Below, piece after piece: positions 24,286-31,748 of a DNA stretch of 38,951 nucleotides. Both the position numbers and the translations under genes were made by a program. How positions within the stretch are numbered: position 1 is the stretch's first letter; every line of letters starts with the position of its first letter. The DNA is from Bacteroidota bacterium (GTDB lineage: Bacteria > Bacteroidota > Bacteroidia > JABEUT01): contig JABDHI010000025.1 in the NCBI GenBank assembly GCA_013285655.1, forward strand, positions 1-38,951. Direction: 5' to 3'. The notes under the pieces were generated by a model. That model worked only from the letters and a program-made list of their open reading frames with translations. It had not been told where the DNA came from and did no database searches.

Positions 24286-24516
24286 ATGAAAAATCAAAAA
24301 TTAGTATTTGCAAGCATTCTTATTGCTTTATTTGGCTTTGCATCGCTTGCAATGGCACAAACCACCAAAACAAGTTCTACTACAACCAATGCGGATGGTA
24401 CTACTACTAAAAAATCAACAACAAAGTCTGTTTCTAAAAAACAAAACAAAAAGGGAACCAAAAGCTCTACTAAGTCTAAGTCAGAAACTAAGAGCGAAAC
24501 CAGCCCAACAAAATAA
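24286..24516 (+). CDS. small secreted Lys/Thr/Ser-rich protein
   Basis: A protein of 76 residues with a signal peptide (MKNQKLVFASILIALFGFAS, then LAMA|QTT) and a mature part of about 50 residues made almost only of Thr, Ser, Lys and a few Asn/Gly. Disorder and strong positive charge suggest a periplasmic or surface polycation, but the function is unknown. A strong terminator follows 24 bp after the stop, supporting it as a real transcription unit. Confidence 0.65.
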   Translation: MKNQKLVFASILIALFGFASLAMAQTTKTSSTTTNADGTTTKKSTTKSVSKKQNKKGTKSSTKSKSETKSETSPTK

Positions 24517-24540
24517 CTCTTATTGGTTAGAAAGTATAAA

Positions 24541-24565
24541 AACCTGCTTCAAGCAGGTTTTTTTT
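24541..24565 (+). terminator. intrinsic terminator
   Basis: AACCTGC (24541-24547) and GCAGGTT (24553-24559) form a 7-bp stem with a 5-nt loop, followed by a run of T to 24565. It ends the small secreted protein gene. Confidence 0.85.
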
Positions 24566-24580
24566 GTGGGTTATTAAATA

Positions 24581-24613
24581 AAAAGCCAAGACTAGAAGTT
24601 CTTGGCTTTTTTT
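24581..24613. terminator. bidirectional intrinsic terminator
   Basis: AAAAGCCAAGA (24581-24591) and TCTTGGCTTTT (24600-24610) form an 11-bp stem with an 8-nt loop and T/A tracts on both sides. On the minus strand it ends the DUF4142 gene 17 bp after its stop; on the plus strand it backs up the preceding terminator. Confidence 0.85.
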
Positions 24614-24630
24614 ATAGAGTTTACTAAACC

Positions 24631-25191
24631 TTATTTAGACTGGTTCTGACATGCAGTAGCCGTTGATAAGTGCTTACGTAATGTTGGTAAGGTAGCAGTT
24701 GCCCATTGCTTAATATCCTGGTCGGTAGAGGTGGCAGAATCCTTTTCAAATAACTTAATAGCATCTTTATGGCCGCTCACCATCATATCTGAATAGTCTT
24801 TATCAAATGCGGTGCCAGATTTTTCGCTGAGTTTTTTGTAATCACTCTGAGCATCGTCATTTGGCGAGGCAGGTAGCATTACTGACTTCTTACTTGCTAA
24901 AGCAGATAACTCGTTCATGCATTTGCGATGATCATCTTCCATCATTTTACCCATATCTCTCACAGCAGGTAACGAACCATTTTGCTGAGCCAATTGCCCT
25001 AATTGAATTTCTTCCAGGTTAATATTGGCAACTTTTATAAGGAACTTTTTATCGTCACTGTTCTTGCTACTGTCTGTTGTATTTGTTCCTGTTGTACCGG
25101 TGTTTTTGTCTTGAGAGTTATTACTGCAAGCCTGCATGCTTAATATTGACGCAAACATTACTGTTTTAATTATTATAGAATATGGTTTCAT
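24631..25191 (-). CDS. DUF4142 domain lipoprotein
   Basis: A protein of 186 residues. A lipoprotein signal with the lipid-bearing Cys at 22 (SILSMQACSNN) is followed by a Thr/Asn/Ser-rich linker and the helical DUF4142 domain. That domain shows the characteristic ANINLEEIQLGQLAQQNG, the DMGKMMEDDHRKCMNEL block, and DYSDMMVSGHKDAIKLFEKD. Members have a ferritin-like four-helix bundle plan and are often near stress genes; the function is unproven. Two terminators separate it from the convergent small gene. Confidence 0.9.
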   Translation of the reverse strand: MKPYSIIIKTVMFASILSMQACSNNSQDKNTGTTGTNTTDSSKNSDDKKFLIKVANINLEEIQLGQLAQQNGSLPAVRDMGKMMEDDHRKCMNELSALASKKSVMLPASPNDDAQSDYKKLSEKSGTAFDKDYSDMMVSGHKDAIKLFEKDSATSTDQDIKQWATATLPTLRKHLSTATACQNQSK

Positions 25192-25286
25192 TTATTTTAA
25201 ATTTAAGTTTTTTTGTTTAATTAGTTGCGCCAAATATGGGGCATATATATAATAAGGCCATTGTATGATTTGCATAATAAATTGTA

Positions 25287-25306
25287 TTATTTACTTGTGT
25301 AAATAA
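25287..25306. repeat. 8-bp inverted repeat between divergent genes
   Basis: TTATTTAC (25287-25294) and GTAAATAA (25299-25306) are perfect reverse complements with a 4-nt spacer. It sits between the DUF4142 gene and the divergent membrane-protein gene and may be an operator for either. AT-rich composition makes chance possible. Confidence 0.35.
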
Positions 25307-25370
25307 GATTGAATACCAATTATATATACGAATAGATAAATTATATAGGGTAGATGCAATAGCCCGGAAC

Positions 25371-25378
25371 TAATTTTG
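25371..25378 (+). promoter_or_regulatory. candidate -7 box TAnnTTTG
   Basis: TAATTTTG is an exact match to the Bacteroidota -7 consensus, 36 bp before the ATG at 25415. A clear -33 partner is missing. Confidence 0.4.
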
Positions 25379-25414
25379 TTGTAATATATTAATAACCATA
25401 TAATTTATAGTAAT

Positions 25415-25636
25415 ATGCAAACACGCACAACCGGAATAGTCCTCATTGTAATTGGAATAGTTATGATGATATACACAGGGTTTAATTATGTAACAACCAA
25501 AAAAGTAGTTGATATTGGTGCTGTACAAATTGACAGCAAAGAGAATCATCACGTAGAATGGCCACCAATTTTAGGCGCAGTACTAATTATAGGTGGTGTT
25601 ATTGCAATGGCATCTGGTAAAAAATCGAATGCCTAA
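25415..25636 (+). CDS. small two-helix membrane protein
   Basis: A protein of 73 residues with two hydrophobic segments (about 8-22, GIVLIVIGIVMMIYT, and 51-65, PILGAVLIIGGVIAM). They are joined by a polar loop with VDIGAVQIDSKENHHVEWPP. The layout resembles widespread small inner-membrane proteins with an exposed loop, of unknown function. It is preceded by a good -7 box and followed by a strong terminator, so it is probably a single-gene unit. Confidence 0.7.
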   Translation: MQTRTTGIVLIVIGIVMMIYTGFNYVTTKKVVDIGAVQIDSKENHHVEWPPILGAVLIIGGVIAMASGKKSNA

Positions 25637-25674
25637 ATACTGCAATAAACAATAGAAACTAGTTCTGATTATTT

Positions 25675-25717
25675 ACCCAACAAGAAATCATCTCTTTCTT
25701 GTTGGGTACTTTTATTT
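25675..25717 (+). terminator. intrinsic terminator of the two-helix protein gene
   Basis: ACCCAACAAGAAA (25675-25687) and TTTCTTGTTGGGT (25695-25707) form a perfect 13-bp stem with a 7-nt loop, followed by ACTTTTATTT. Confidence 0.85.
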
Positions 25718-25760
25718 GCTGCCGATAGTTCCAGTATTAATGCTTGATTTACAAAAAAAA

Positions 25761-25826
25761 GAAAGGCAACCTAAGCTGCCTTTCTCGGCGTTTACCACTC
25801 AAAACGCCTCCGGTTCGTGTAGAACC
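25761..25826. other. cluster of three hairpins in a 377-base gap
   Basis: Three stems follow each other: GAAAGGCA/TGCCTTTC (25761-25784), GGCGTTT/AAACGCC (25787-25808) and GGTTC/GAACC (25812-25826). The first is flanked on its left by eight A, so on the minus strand it looks like an intrinsic terminator, about 230 bp beyond the end of the cytochrome gene. The rest of the gap from 25637 to 26013 holds the plus-strand terminator at 25675-25717 and nothing else I can name. The succession of stems ending in a terminator could also be a small RNA on the minus strand. Confidence 0.45.
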
Positions 25827-26013
25827 AGTACTAAAATGCAAGTGGAAAATATCTTTGTCTCTTCATTAAGAAGAACTTTCCCATTTGTACTATTTTAATG
25901 CTAAGGTATAGTTGCGATAATACGTAAAGGTTTTAAATTCGATTAACAGGATGAAAACGGTGGTAGGATATTATAATTAAGCAATAGAGTTTTGTAAAGT
26001 CTTTTTTTTTGAA

Positions 26014-27279
26014 CTAGTAATGACACTTGCCACATTCTAACCCTCCCATATCGGCTTCTGTAATCTTTTTGTCTGCACCAAATTTCTTGTCTATGGCCTG
26101 GTGCAGGTGAGTATAGTATCCATTACCCTCCATTTGAACAGGTGTCTCCCTATGGCAGTTAATGCACCAACCCATAGTTAATGTTGCTGCTTGTTGGTTA
26201 GTTGTAAAGGAAGAGCAGTCGCCATGGCATTTTTGACAAGCAATTTTGCCAATTATTACATGCTGGGCATGATTGAAATACGCAAAATCGGGTAATGAAT
26301 GTACTCTGTTCCATTCAATGGGATGTTGAGGGTTAGTGTAATCTCCTTTTACCGGATCCCAACCGGTTGCATAGTATATCTTGGCTATCTCTTTTTGATA
26401 TTCAGGGTTGGTTCCCTGAATACCCTTATGGCAATTCATGCAGACATTTAAGGTAGGTATGCCGGCTACCTTACCTTTTTCGGCACCTGAGTGGCAATAT
26501 AAACAGGCAATACCATTATCGTCGGCATGTACTTTGTGAATAAAGTTTATGGGTTGAGATGGGTGATAACCCTGGTTAACATCAATACCCCACATATATT
26601 CCCAGCCATATAAGGATAGTAATGTGAAAATGGAAATACAAACTAGAGCAAACTTAGTTTTGTTATTGTATATCCATCTTTTAAAATCTTTCCAAATATT
26701 GGTGTCAATGGGTGGCGCTGAATGTTGTTTTTCACTTAATACAAGTTGTAGTGTTTTGCGTACGGTGCGCAATACTACCGTAGCAATTGCTAATACGCCG
26801 ACGACAATAAGCCATATCCACGGCTTTTTAGTTGTTTTAACTTGTTCAGCCCCTGCTGTTCCCGATGCAGCTTGTATCTCCTTGGTAATGGCAGCATCGG
26901 CCTTAGGTGGGTTAGCCAGGTAGGCTATAATGTTTTTGATCTGAGCATCATTTAAGATCCCTTCAAAAACAGGCATGGTAGTGCTGTTGTTGTCGTTAAA
27001 AACCTGGTTGGCGTAAGCGTTTCCACTTTTACGAAAACCAACATTGTTCTTGATCCATTTCGCCATCCAGTCTTCATAAGGAGAAGGCACCCTATCGGTA
27101 ACACCCTCTAAGCCGGGGCCAATTATTTTATTACTGCCAATACTATGGCACATTCCGCAGTTTACTTTAAAAAGTTTAGCGCCTTCTTGGGTGTTAGTCG
27201 CAAATAAAGGGTTCCGAAAGAGTAATAAAAGGATGAGCAATATAAATCTTGCTGGTAAGTGTATGCGTTTGGTCGTCAT
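26014..27279 (-). CDS. hexaheme c-type cytochrome, ActA-like subunit of alternative complex III
   Basis: A protein of 421 residues with six CxxCH heme sites. An N-terminal monoheme domain (signal peptide, then CGMCH at 41-45 and a Met ligand candidate in TTMPVF) is joined by two membrane helices at about 154-171 and 209-224 to a pentaheme part. The latter has CLYCH 259, CMNCH 280, CQKCH 348, CINCH 372 and CGKCH 416. The pattern and the ending GGLECGKCHY resemble ActA of the quinol:electron-acceptor alternative complex III. No actB-F genes are next to it, so it is an orphan here. It is divergent from a type II NADH dehydrogenase gene. Confidence 0.85.
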   Translation of the reverse strand: MTTKRIHLPARFILLILLLLFRNPLFATNTQEGAKLFKVNCGMCHSIGSNKIIGPGLEGVTDRVPSPYEDWMAKWIKNNVGFRKSGNAYANQVFNDNNSTTMPVFEGILNDAQIKNIIAYLANPPKADAAITKEIQAASGTAGAEQVKTTKKPWIWLIVVGVLAIATVVLRTVRKTLQLVLSEKQHSAPPIDTNIWKDFKRWIYNNKTKFALVCISIFTLLSLYGWEYMWGIDVNQGYHPSQPINFIHKVHADDNGIACLYCHSGAEKGKVAGIPTLNVCMNCHKGIQGTNPEYQKEIAKIYYATGWDPVKGDYTNPQHPIEWNRVHSLPDFAYFNHAQHVIIGKIACQKCHGDCSSFTTNQQAATLTMGWCINCHRETPVQMEGNGYYTHLHQAIDKKFGADKKITEADMGGLECGKCHY

Positions 27280-27466
27280 GTAAAAACAAACCTAAATAGA
27301 TGTTGAAAATAAATAGTTGTTATTCGATGAAGTACTAATAATGAAAGGTTAAGTTTTTGTAGTAAAGGGTAAACCATATCTTTTAGCCTTTCTGTTTTTT
27401 TTGAATGAAAATCTTTAAACGAACTATTGGGATAAATAATGTTATTTTGTTTTTTTACTTAAAACA

Positions 27467-28747
27467 ATGAAAGCTAATATTCCTGAAACAAATAAGAAAA
27501 GAGTAGTTATTATAGGCGGCGGCTTTGGCGGCTTAAAACTCGCCCGTAAACTGGCGGGAACCGATTACCAGGTGGTATTAATTGATAAGAATAATTATCA
27601 TCAGTTTCAACCTTTATTCTATCAAATAGCAACATCTGGCCTTGAGCCAAGTGCCATTTGTTTTCCATTCAGAAAAGTATTTCAAAAAAGTAAGAATGTA
27701 TATGTAAGAATTACGGAGGTGACTTCAGTAAACACCCGGGAGAATTATATTAATTCCGGAATAGGGATGATCAAGTATGATTTTCTTGTGTTGGCAATAG
27801 GGGCAGACACCAATTATTACGGGAATAAAAACATTATGGAACATTCCTTGCCTATGAAATCTGTTACCGAAGCTATGGATATAAGGAACAAGGTACTGGA
27901 GAATTACGAGAATGCTTTAATAACAGAAGATAAAGCCCTTAAGAATGCTTTAATGAACATTGTTATTGTTGGAGGAGGACCAACCGGGGTAGAGGTGGCT
28001 GGTACATTGGCTAACATGAAAAAGCATATTTTACCTAAAGATTATCCTGAACTTGACTTTAAGGAGATGAATATTTCTCTGATAGAGACTACACCAAAAT
28101 TATTGAATGGAATGTCAGAAGCTGCTTCTAAAAAAGCTAAGCAGTACCTGGAGAAGCTTGATGTGCATGTACTTACAAATACAAGCGTAAAAGATTATAA
28201 CGGGCAGCAGGTTCTTTTAATGGACGGTACTACTATCGATACCAAAACAATGGTATCGGCCGCAGGGGTTATAAGTAATAAGCTGGAAGGAATACCGGAA
28301 ACTGCGCTGGCAAAAAATGGAAGAATTATAGTTGATCAGTTTAACAGAATACAAGGGAGTGATAATGTTTTTGCAATTGGTGATATTGCATTACTTAAAG
28401 AAGAAGCTTATCCCAATGGTCATCCACAAATGGCGCAGCCAGCCATACAGCAGGCCAAAGGTGTCGCCAATAACCTGAAAAATATTGAAAAAGGAAAGCC
28501 GTTAGTGCCTTTCCACTATAAGAACCCGGGTTCAATGGCAACAGTTGGTAAAAACCTGGCGGTGGTCGATTTACCGTATATTAAATTTCAAGGATTTTTT
28601 GCATGGTTAGTTTGGATGCTTGTCCATCTCATGTCTATAGTCGGTATTAAAAACCGGGTAATGATATTCATTAATTGGGCTTGGAGCTATGTAACCTATG
28701 ATCAGTCTCTTCGATTAATATTAAGAGCCAAAAACAAGAAGCTATAG
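27467..28747 (+). CDS. type II NADH:quinone oxidoreductase
   Basis: A protein of 426 residues that would transfer electrons from NADH to membrane quinones without pumping protons. The FAD-binding motif is VVIIGGGFGGLKLARKL and the NADH-binding motif NIVIVGGGPTGVEVAGTL. KNYHQFQPLFYQIATSGLEP is typical of NDH-2, and FAIGDIALLKEE lies before the QPAIQQAKGVANNL helix. The last 60 residues are amphipathic or hydrophobic (FFAWLVWMLVHLMSIVGI) and would anchor it to the inner membrane. All key motifs are intact. It is divergent from the ActA-like cytochrome gene, 187 bp apart. Confidence 0.92.
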   Translation: MKANIPETNKKRVVIIGGGFGGLKLARKLAGTDYQVVLIDKNNYHQFQPLFYQIATSGLEPSAICFPFRKVFQKSKNVYVRITEVTSVNTRENYINSGIGMIKYDFLVLAIGADTNYYGNKNIMEHSLPMKSVTEAMDIRNKVLENYENALITEDKALKNALMNIVIVGGGPTGVEVAGTLANMKKHILPKDYPELDFKEMNISLIETTPKLLNGMSEAASKKAKQYLEKLDVHVLTNTSVKDYNGQQVLLMDGTTIDTKTMVSAAGVISNKLEGIPETALAKNGRIIVDQFNRIQGSDNVFAIGDIALLKEEAYPNGHPQMAQPAIQQAKGVANNLKNIEKGKPLVPFHYKNPGSMATVGKNLAVVDLPYIKFQGFFAWLVWMLVHLMSIVGIKNRVMIFINWAWSYVTYDQSLRLILRAKNKKL

Positions 28748-28777
28748 CTGTTGTTTTACTCAATATCGTAAGCGAAT

Positions 28778-28869
28778 CCCGCATTTAATAAAATGAAGCG
28801 ACCCCGGAAAATTAATTAATCAACGGGTATTTCGGCTTTACTAAGTAGTGCGGGTTTATTTTTTTTTAT
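28778..28869 (+). terminator. possible terminator after the NADH dehydrogenase
   Basis: CCCGCA (28778-28783) can pair with TGCGGG (28849-28854), directly followed by TTTATTTTTTTTT. The loop of 65 nt is long for a simple terminator and may contain further pairing. The remaining bases up to 29043 hold no gene; TAATTTGGCGC near 28999-29009 may be part of the promoter for the next gene. Confidence 0.4.
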
Positions 28870-29043
28870 CCAGATTTAACTTTACAATACAGCGTAAACA
28901 AGGCGTTTTTTTAACGATAAGAATACTTTGTTCAATCTCTTTTTTGTGTAGTTAATAGAAAATATCTAAATAAAAAAATATTGTGCTCTAATTTGGCGCT
29001 ATAAACGTCAAAATAATCAGATCATTTTAATTCAAACTAACCA

Positions 29044-29694
29044 ATGAGCAAACAAAAAATAGCTCTTTTCGGAGCAACAGGTAAAGCCGGAGGAAATATA
29101 ATGGCTGAGGCATTAGACAGAAAACATAAAGTAACAGCTATTACATACGATATAAATAAGGTGCCTGTTAATCATCATAACCTTAATGTGGTGTATGGGC
29201 ATATGATAAACAAGGAAGAGATAGAAAACCATGTAAAGGGGCATGATGTTGTGATAGCGGTTCACGAACCATTACCTGTTCATCCCATTGAGCATGTTAA
29301 ATCTATACGTGCGGTAATTGACGGCAGCAGAAAAGCCGGTGTGCGGAAATTGGTTGTTATAGGACATCCAATCCACCGTCCTATAGAAAATACAATGGAA
29401 TTTTATGATCTGTGGAAACCTATAATTTTAGCCCAGCGTGAAGCTTTAAAGTTGTTTCAACAAGAAGGATTACTTAATTGGACGTATTTATATTCGGCAA
29501 ACCTTGAACCTGATACCAGAACAGGACGAATTGACAGACAAGATAAGATGTGTTTGGCGAATAATAGGGAAATTAGAGAAGTTCCGTTGAAAAACTATGT
29601 GTCAATTGTACTTGATGAAGCAAATGCTAAAAAACAGGCGTCAAACTTTGTTTTGAGAGATAATAATTTAGTGTTGGAAGGCCAACTTAGATAA
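29044..29694 (+). CDS. NmrA-like NAD(P)-binding protein (paralogue 2, intact motif)
   Basis: A protein of 216 residues. KIALFGATGKAGGNIMAEAL carries the full GxxGxxG dinucleotide-binding loop of atypical short-chain dehydrogenases. It is followed by RKHKVTAITYD, HDVVIAVHEPLP, and RKAGVRKLVVIGHPIHRP. Among the three paralogues in the window this is the one with the intact site. Paralogue 3 at 30090 shares the ENTMEFYDLWKPI region (there ENTKVFFDLWKPI). The reaction is unknown. A 95-residue gene follows 12 bp later and is probably cotranscribed. Confidence 0.85.
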   Translation: MSKQKIALFGATGKAGGNIMAEALDRKHKVTAITYDINKVPVNHHNLNVVYGHMINKEEIENHVKGHDVVIAVHEPLPVHPIEHVKSIRAVIDGSRKAGVRKLVVIGHPIHRPIENTMEFYDLWKPIILAQREALKLFQQEGLLNWTYLYSANLEPDTRTGRIDRQDKMCLANNREIREVPLKNYVSIVLDEANAKKQASNFVLRDNNLVLEGQLR

Positions 29695-29706
29695 AATAAC
29701 CTCACG

Positions 29707-29994
29707 ATGGATATAAAAACTACACCCAGGAGAACCAAAAAGACAGTAAAGAATATCAATAAAATAGTGGACACCTCAAAGGTTTGGGTAGTGTTAAATA
29801 TTGATAAAAATGGATTTCACTACCAGTCTTCCCAGAAAGAAGATGGCTTAATACTTATGGCTCTCGCTATGGCTTCTAATAATAATGACTGGGAGATGGT
29901 GAAGGAATACGTTGACAGTATTAGATATAATGGCCCGATAGCAGAACTAAATGGATCTGCTAAACCTAACTCTCGTTTAGGAAATAAGTGTTGA
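29707..29994 (+). CDS. hypothetical 95-residue protein
   Basis: A soluble protein with a basic N-terminus (TTPRRTKKTVKNINK), then VWVVLNIDKNGFHYQSSQKE, a helix (DGLILMALAMASNNNDWEMV) and the ending GSAKPNSRLGNKC. No family is recognised. It starts 12 bp after the NmrA-like gene and likely forms a two-gene operon with it. The next gene is convergent with a 95-bp gap. Confidence 0.5.
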   Translation: MDIKTTPRRTKKTVKNINKIVDTSKVWVVLNIDKNGFHYQSSQKEDGLILMALAMASNNNDWEMVKEYVDSIRYNGPIAELNGSAKPNSRLGNKC

Positions 29995-30089
29995 TTTTTT
30001 TTTGAACTTCTTGATTGGGCGGAATCACAAAATGGAATAAGTATATACTTCGGAGACTGAAAACGTACTAAATCTGTATACACTTGTGA

Positions 30090-30722
30090 TTATAAACTGG
30101 TCTCAATCTCTTGCCATACATACGATAGCCTATCTACCTCGCTAACCAGTTCGTTAATAATATTATCTATTTCTATAATCTTAGTAAGTCCTTTGGGTTT
30201 ACTTAATGAGATCTCATCAGCGACTGTATATCTATCCGGAGATGTTCTCCTTTTAATGAAAAGATCAATTGAGTGTAAGTAGGCCCATGCAAACTGATCT
30301 TCTTTTTTGAAGAGGTCTAGTGTTTCCGATTGTATAAATGCAATAGGCTTCCATAGATCAAAAAACACTTTTGTATTCTCTAATTTTAATGACATCGGGT
30401 GACCCAGTGAAATGACCTGGTTAACACCGGCTATTTTTGCTGCAGTAATCAAAGACCTATTAGCATCTATATGTTCTTTAAGACACGCTGTCTCAGGCTC
30501 ATATAGGCATACCACCGTGTCGTATCCATCAATATACTTTGCAATATCAATGGTATTAAATATATTACCCTTTACCACAACGAAGTGGGAATGAGTTAAC
30601 CTGAATTCTCGCGGATCATCTACAATAGCCATAACGCTATGGCCCTTCTGAAGAATTTCTTCAGTTATTTGCCATAGCGCTTGACTATTCGTTCCTAAAA
30701 TTGCTATTTTCTTTGTTTTCAT
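30090..30722 (-). CDS. NmrA-like protein lacking the glycine loop (paralogue 3)
   Basis: A protein of 210 residues homologous to the genes at 22160 and 29044. It shows KKIAILGTNSQALWQITEEI, then KGHSVMAIVDDPREFRLTHS and AGVNQVISLGHPMSLKLENT. The GxxGxxG loop is replaced by GTNSQAL, so only the first Gly remains, while the flanking strand and helix are kept. This argues against normal NAD(P) binding while the fold is maintained. The gene is convergent with paralogue 2's operon. Confidence 0.78.
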   Translation of the reverse strand: MKTKKIAILGTNSQALWQITEEILQKGHSVMAIVDDPREFRLTHSHFVVVKGNIFNTIDIAKYIDGYDTVVCLYEPETACLKEHIDANRSLITAAKIAGVNQVISLGHPMSLKLENTKVFFDLWKPIAFIQSETLDLFKKEDQFAWAYLHSIDLFIKRRTSPDRYTVADEISLSKPKGLTKIIEIDNIINELVSEVDRLSYVWQEIETSL

Positions 30723-30766
30723 AAATTCAACTTAATAGCTCATTGAATTATATAATACCCGATTTA

Positions 30767-31612
30767 TTATTTTACTACTACAACCAGGTACTTAGATTCA
30801 CTCCAGAATGCGGCAGGATCTTTAATGATCAGAGAATCTGACTTATGATTGGTTGTAACTGTGTAAGAACTAGCAGGGTGGGTAGTAATTACCTTTTCAA
30901 ATTTATTGTTAAGCGGTATAACATTTAAGTTGGTCATATCGGCCTTGGTAAAGTAGCTGGTATTAACATTTGGGTTAACCGCAGCTGTTCTTCCAATACC
31001 TACAAATCCACCTTCTTTAGTTATAACACCGCTCTTTTTGAAATCTTTGGTTGTACCAACTGCATAATATATCGTATGCATTTCGGTAGTCATTCTTGAT
31101 ATTTTACCGTTTTGATTTCCAATAACAACCATACTATCGTTAAACTGGTGTATAATGTTTCTAAGTGAATCGTTCTTGCCGGCAAGTTGTTTTTGTAAAA
31201 CAGCAATTCCTGAATCTTTTTCAGCAAGTTCCTGTGAAAGGTGGTTCTCCATCTTTTTGATTTCTTTATTCTCGCTGTCAATTTTCCTTAGTTTATTCTC
31301 TAAAGCATATATCTCTCTGTGATACTTTAATAATTGGTTATTTATGCTCCTAATATCTTCAACCGCGTTTTTCCTGTTCTCAAAGCCATTGGTATTCATC
31401 GATAGTATTTTTTCTGCACTCTTAATGCTATCCAGGTTATCCTGAATATCATTCATCGATTTTACATAGGCCAAAATGGTTGAGTCTTTCTTACCACCCT
31501 CACGCATTAGTGTTGAATCCTGGGTGCTTAAAGTTTTGATCTGTTGTTCTTGCTTATTATTACAGCCACTTACAATTAAAGTAGCTATAGAAATATAGGC
31601 TAGTGTTTTCAT
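30767..31612 (-). CDS. coiled-coil lipoprotein, Cbp1-like
   Basis: A protein of 281 residues with a lipobox (ATLIVSGC, lipid on Cys 17) and a long coiled coil from about 60 to 175, with heptad-like ENKLRKIDSENKEIKKMENH. The compact C-terminal domain begins TIYYAVGTTKDFKKSGVITK. This architecture matches Bacteroidota proteins annotated after the Cbp1 adhesin. It is the last gene of the surface module, 136 bp after the OmpA-family gene; cotranscription is possible but not certain. Confidence 0.75.
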   Translation of the reverse strand: MKTLAYISIATLIVSGCNNKQEQQIKTLSTQDSTLMREGGKKDSTILAYVKSMNDIQDNLDSIKSAEKILSMNTNGFENRKNAVEDIRSINNQLLKYHREIYALENKLRKIDSENKEIKKMENHLSQELAEKDSGIAVLQKQLAGKNDSLRNIIHQFNDSMVVIGNQNGKISRMTTEMHTIYYAVGTTKDFKKSGVITKEGGFVGIGRTAAVNPNVNTSYFTKADMTNLNVIPLNNKFEKVITTHPASSYTVTTNHKSDSLIIKDPAAFWSESKYLVVVVK

Positions 31613-31748
31613 TAGGTTTTATTAGTTGGTTAGTACTGTAAAATTAATTTGTGAAGTTGAAAAGGATTTTGTTTTTTCGGTGAACAGTTTATTTTAATAG
31701 ACACGCTGTTTTAAAATAGCAATGAATATGAGTACTTTATCTCAGTTG

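Noticed and set aside
25787-25826. tRNA-like look of the GGTTC/GAACC hairpin next to other stems
   Set aside because: Arm lengths and the loop do not fit a T-arm (loop GTGTA instead of the TTCRANY form), and no acceptor stem or anticodon arm can be drawn.
25716-25898. A 60-codon plus-strand frame in the gap after the two-helix protein gene
   Set aside because: It begins at a TTG inside the tail of a terminator and runs through three hairpins; its composition does not look like a protein of this genome.
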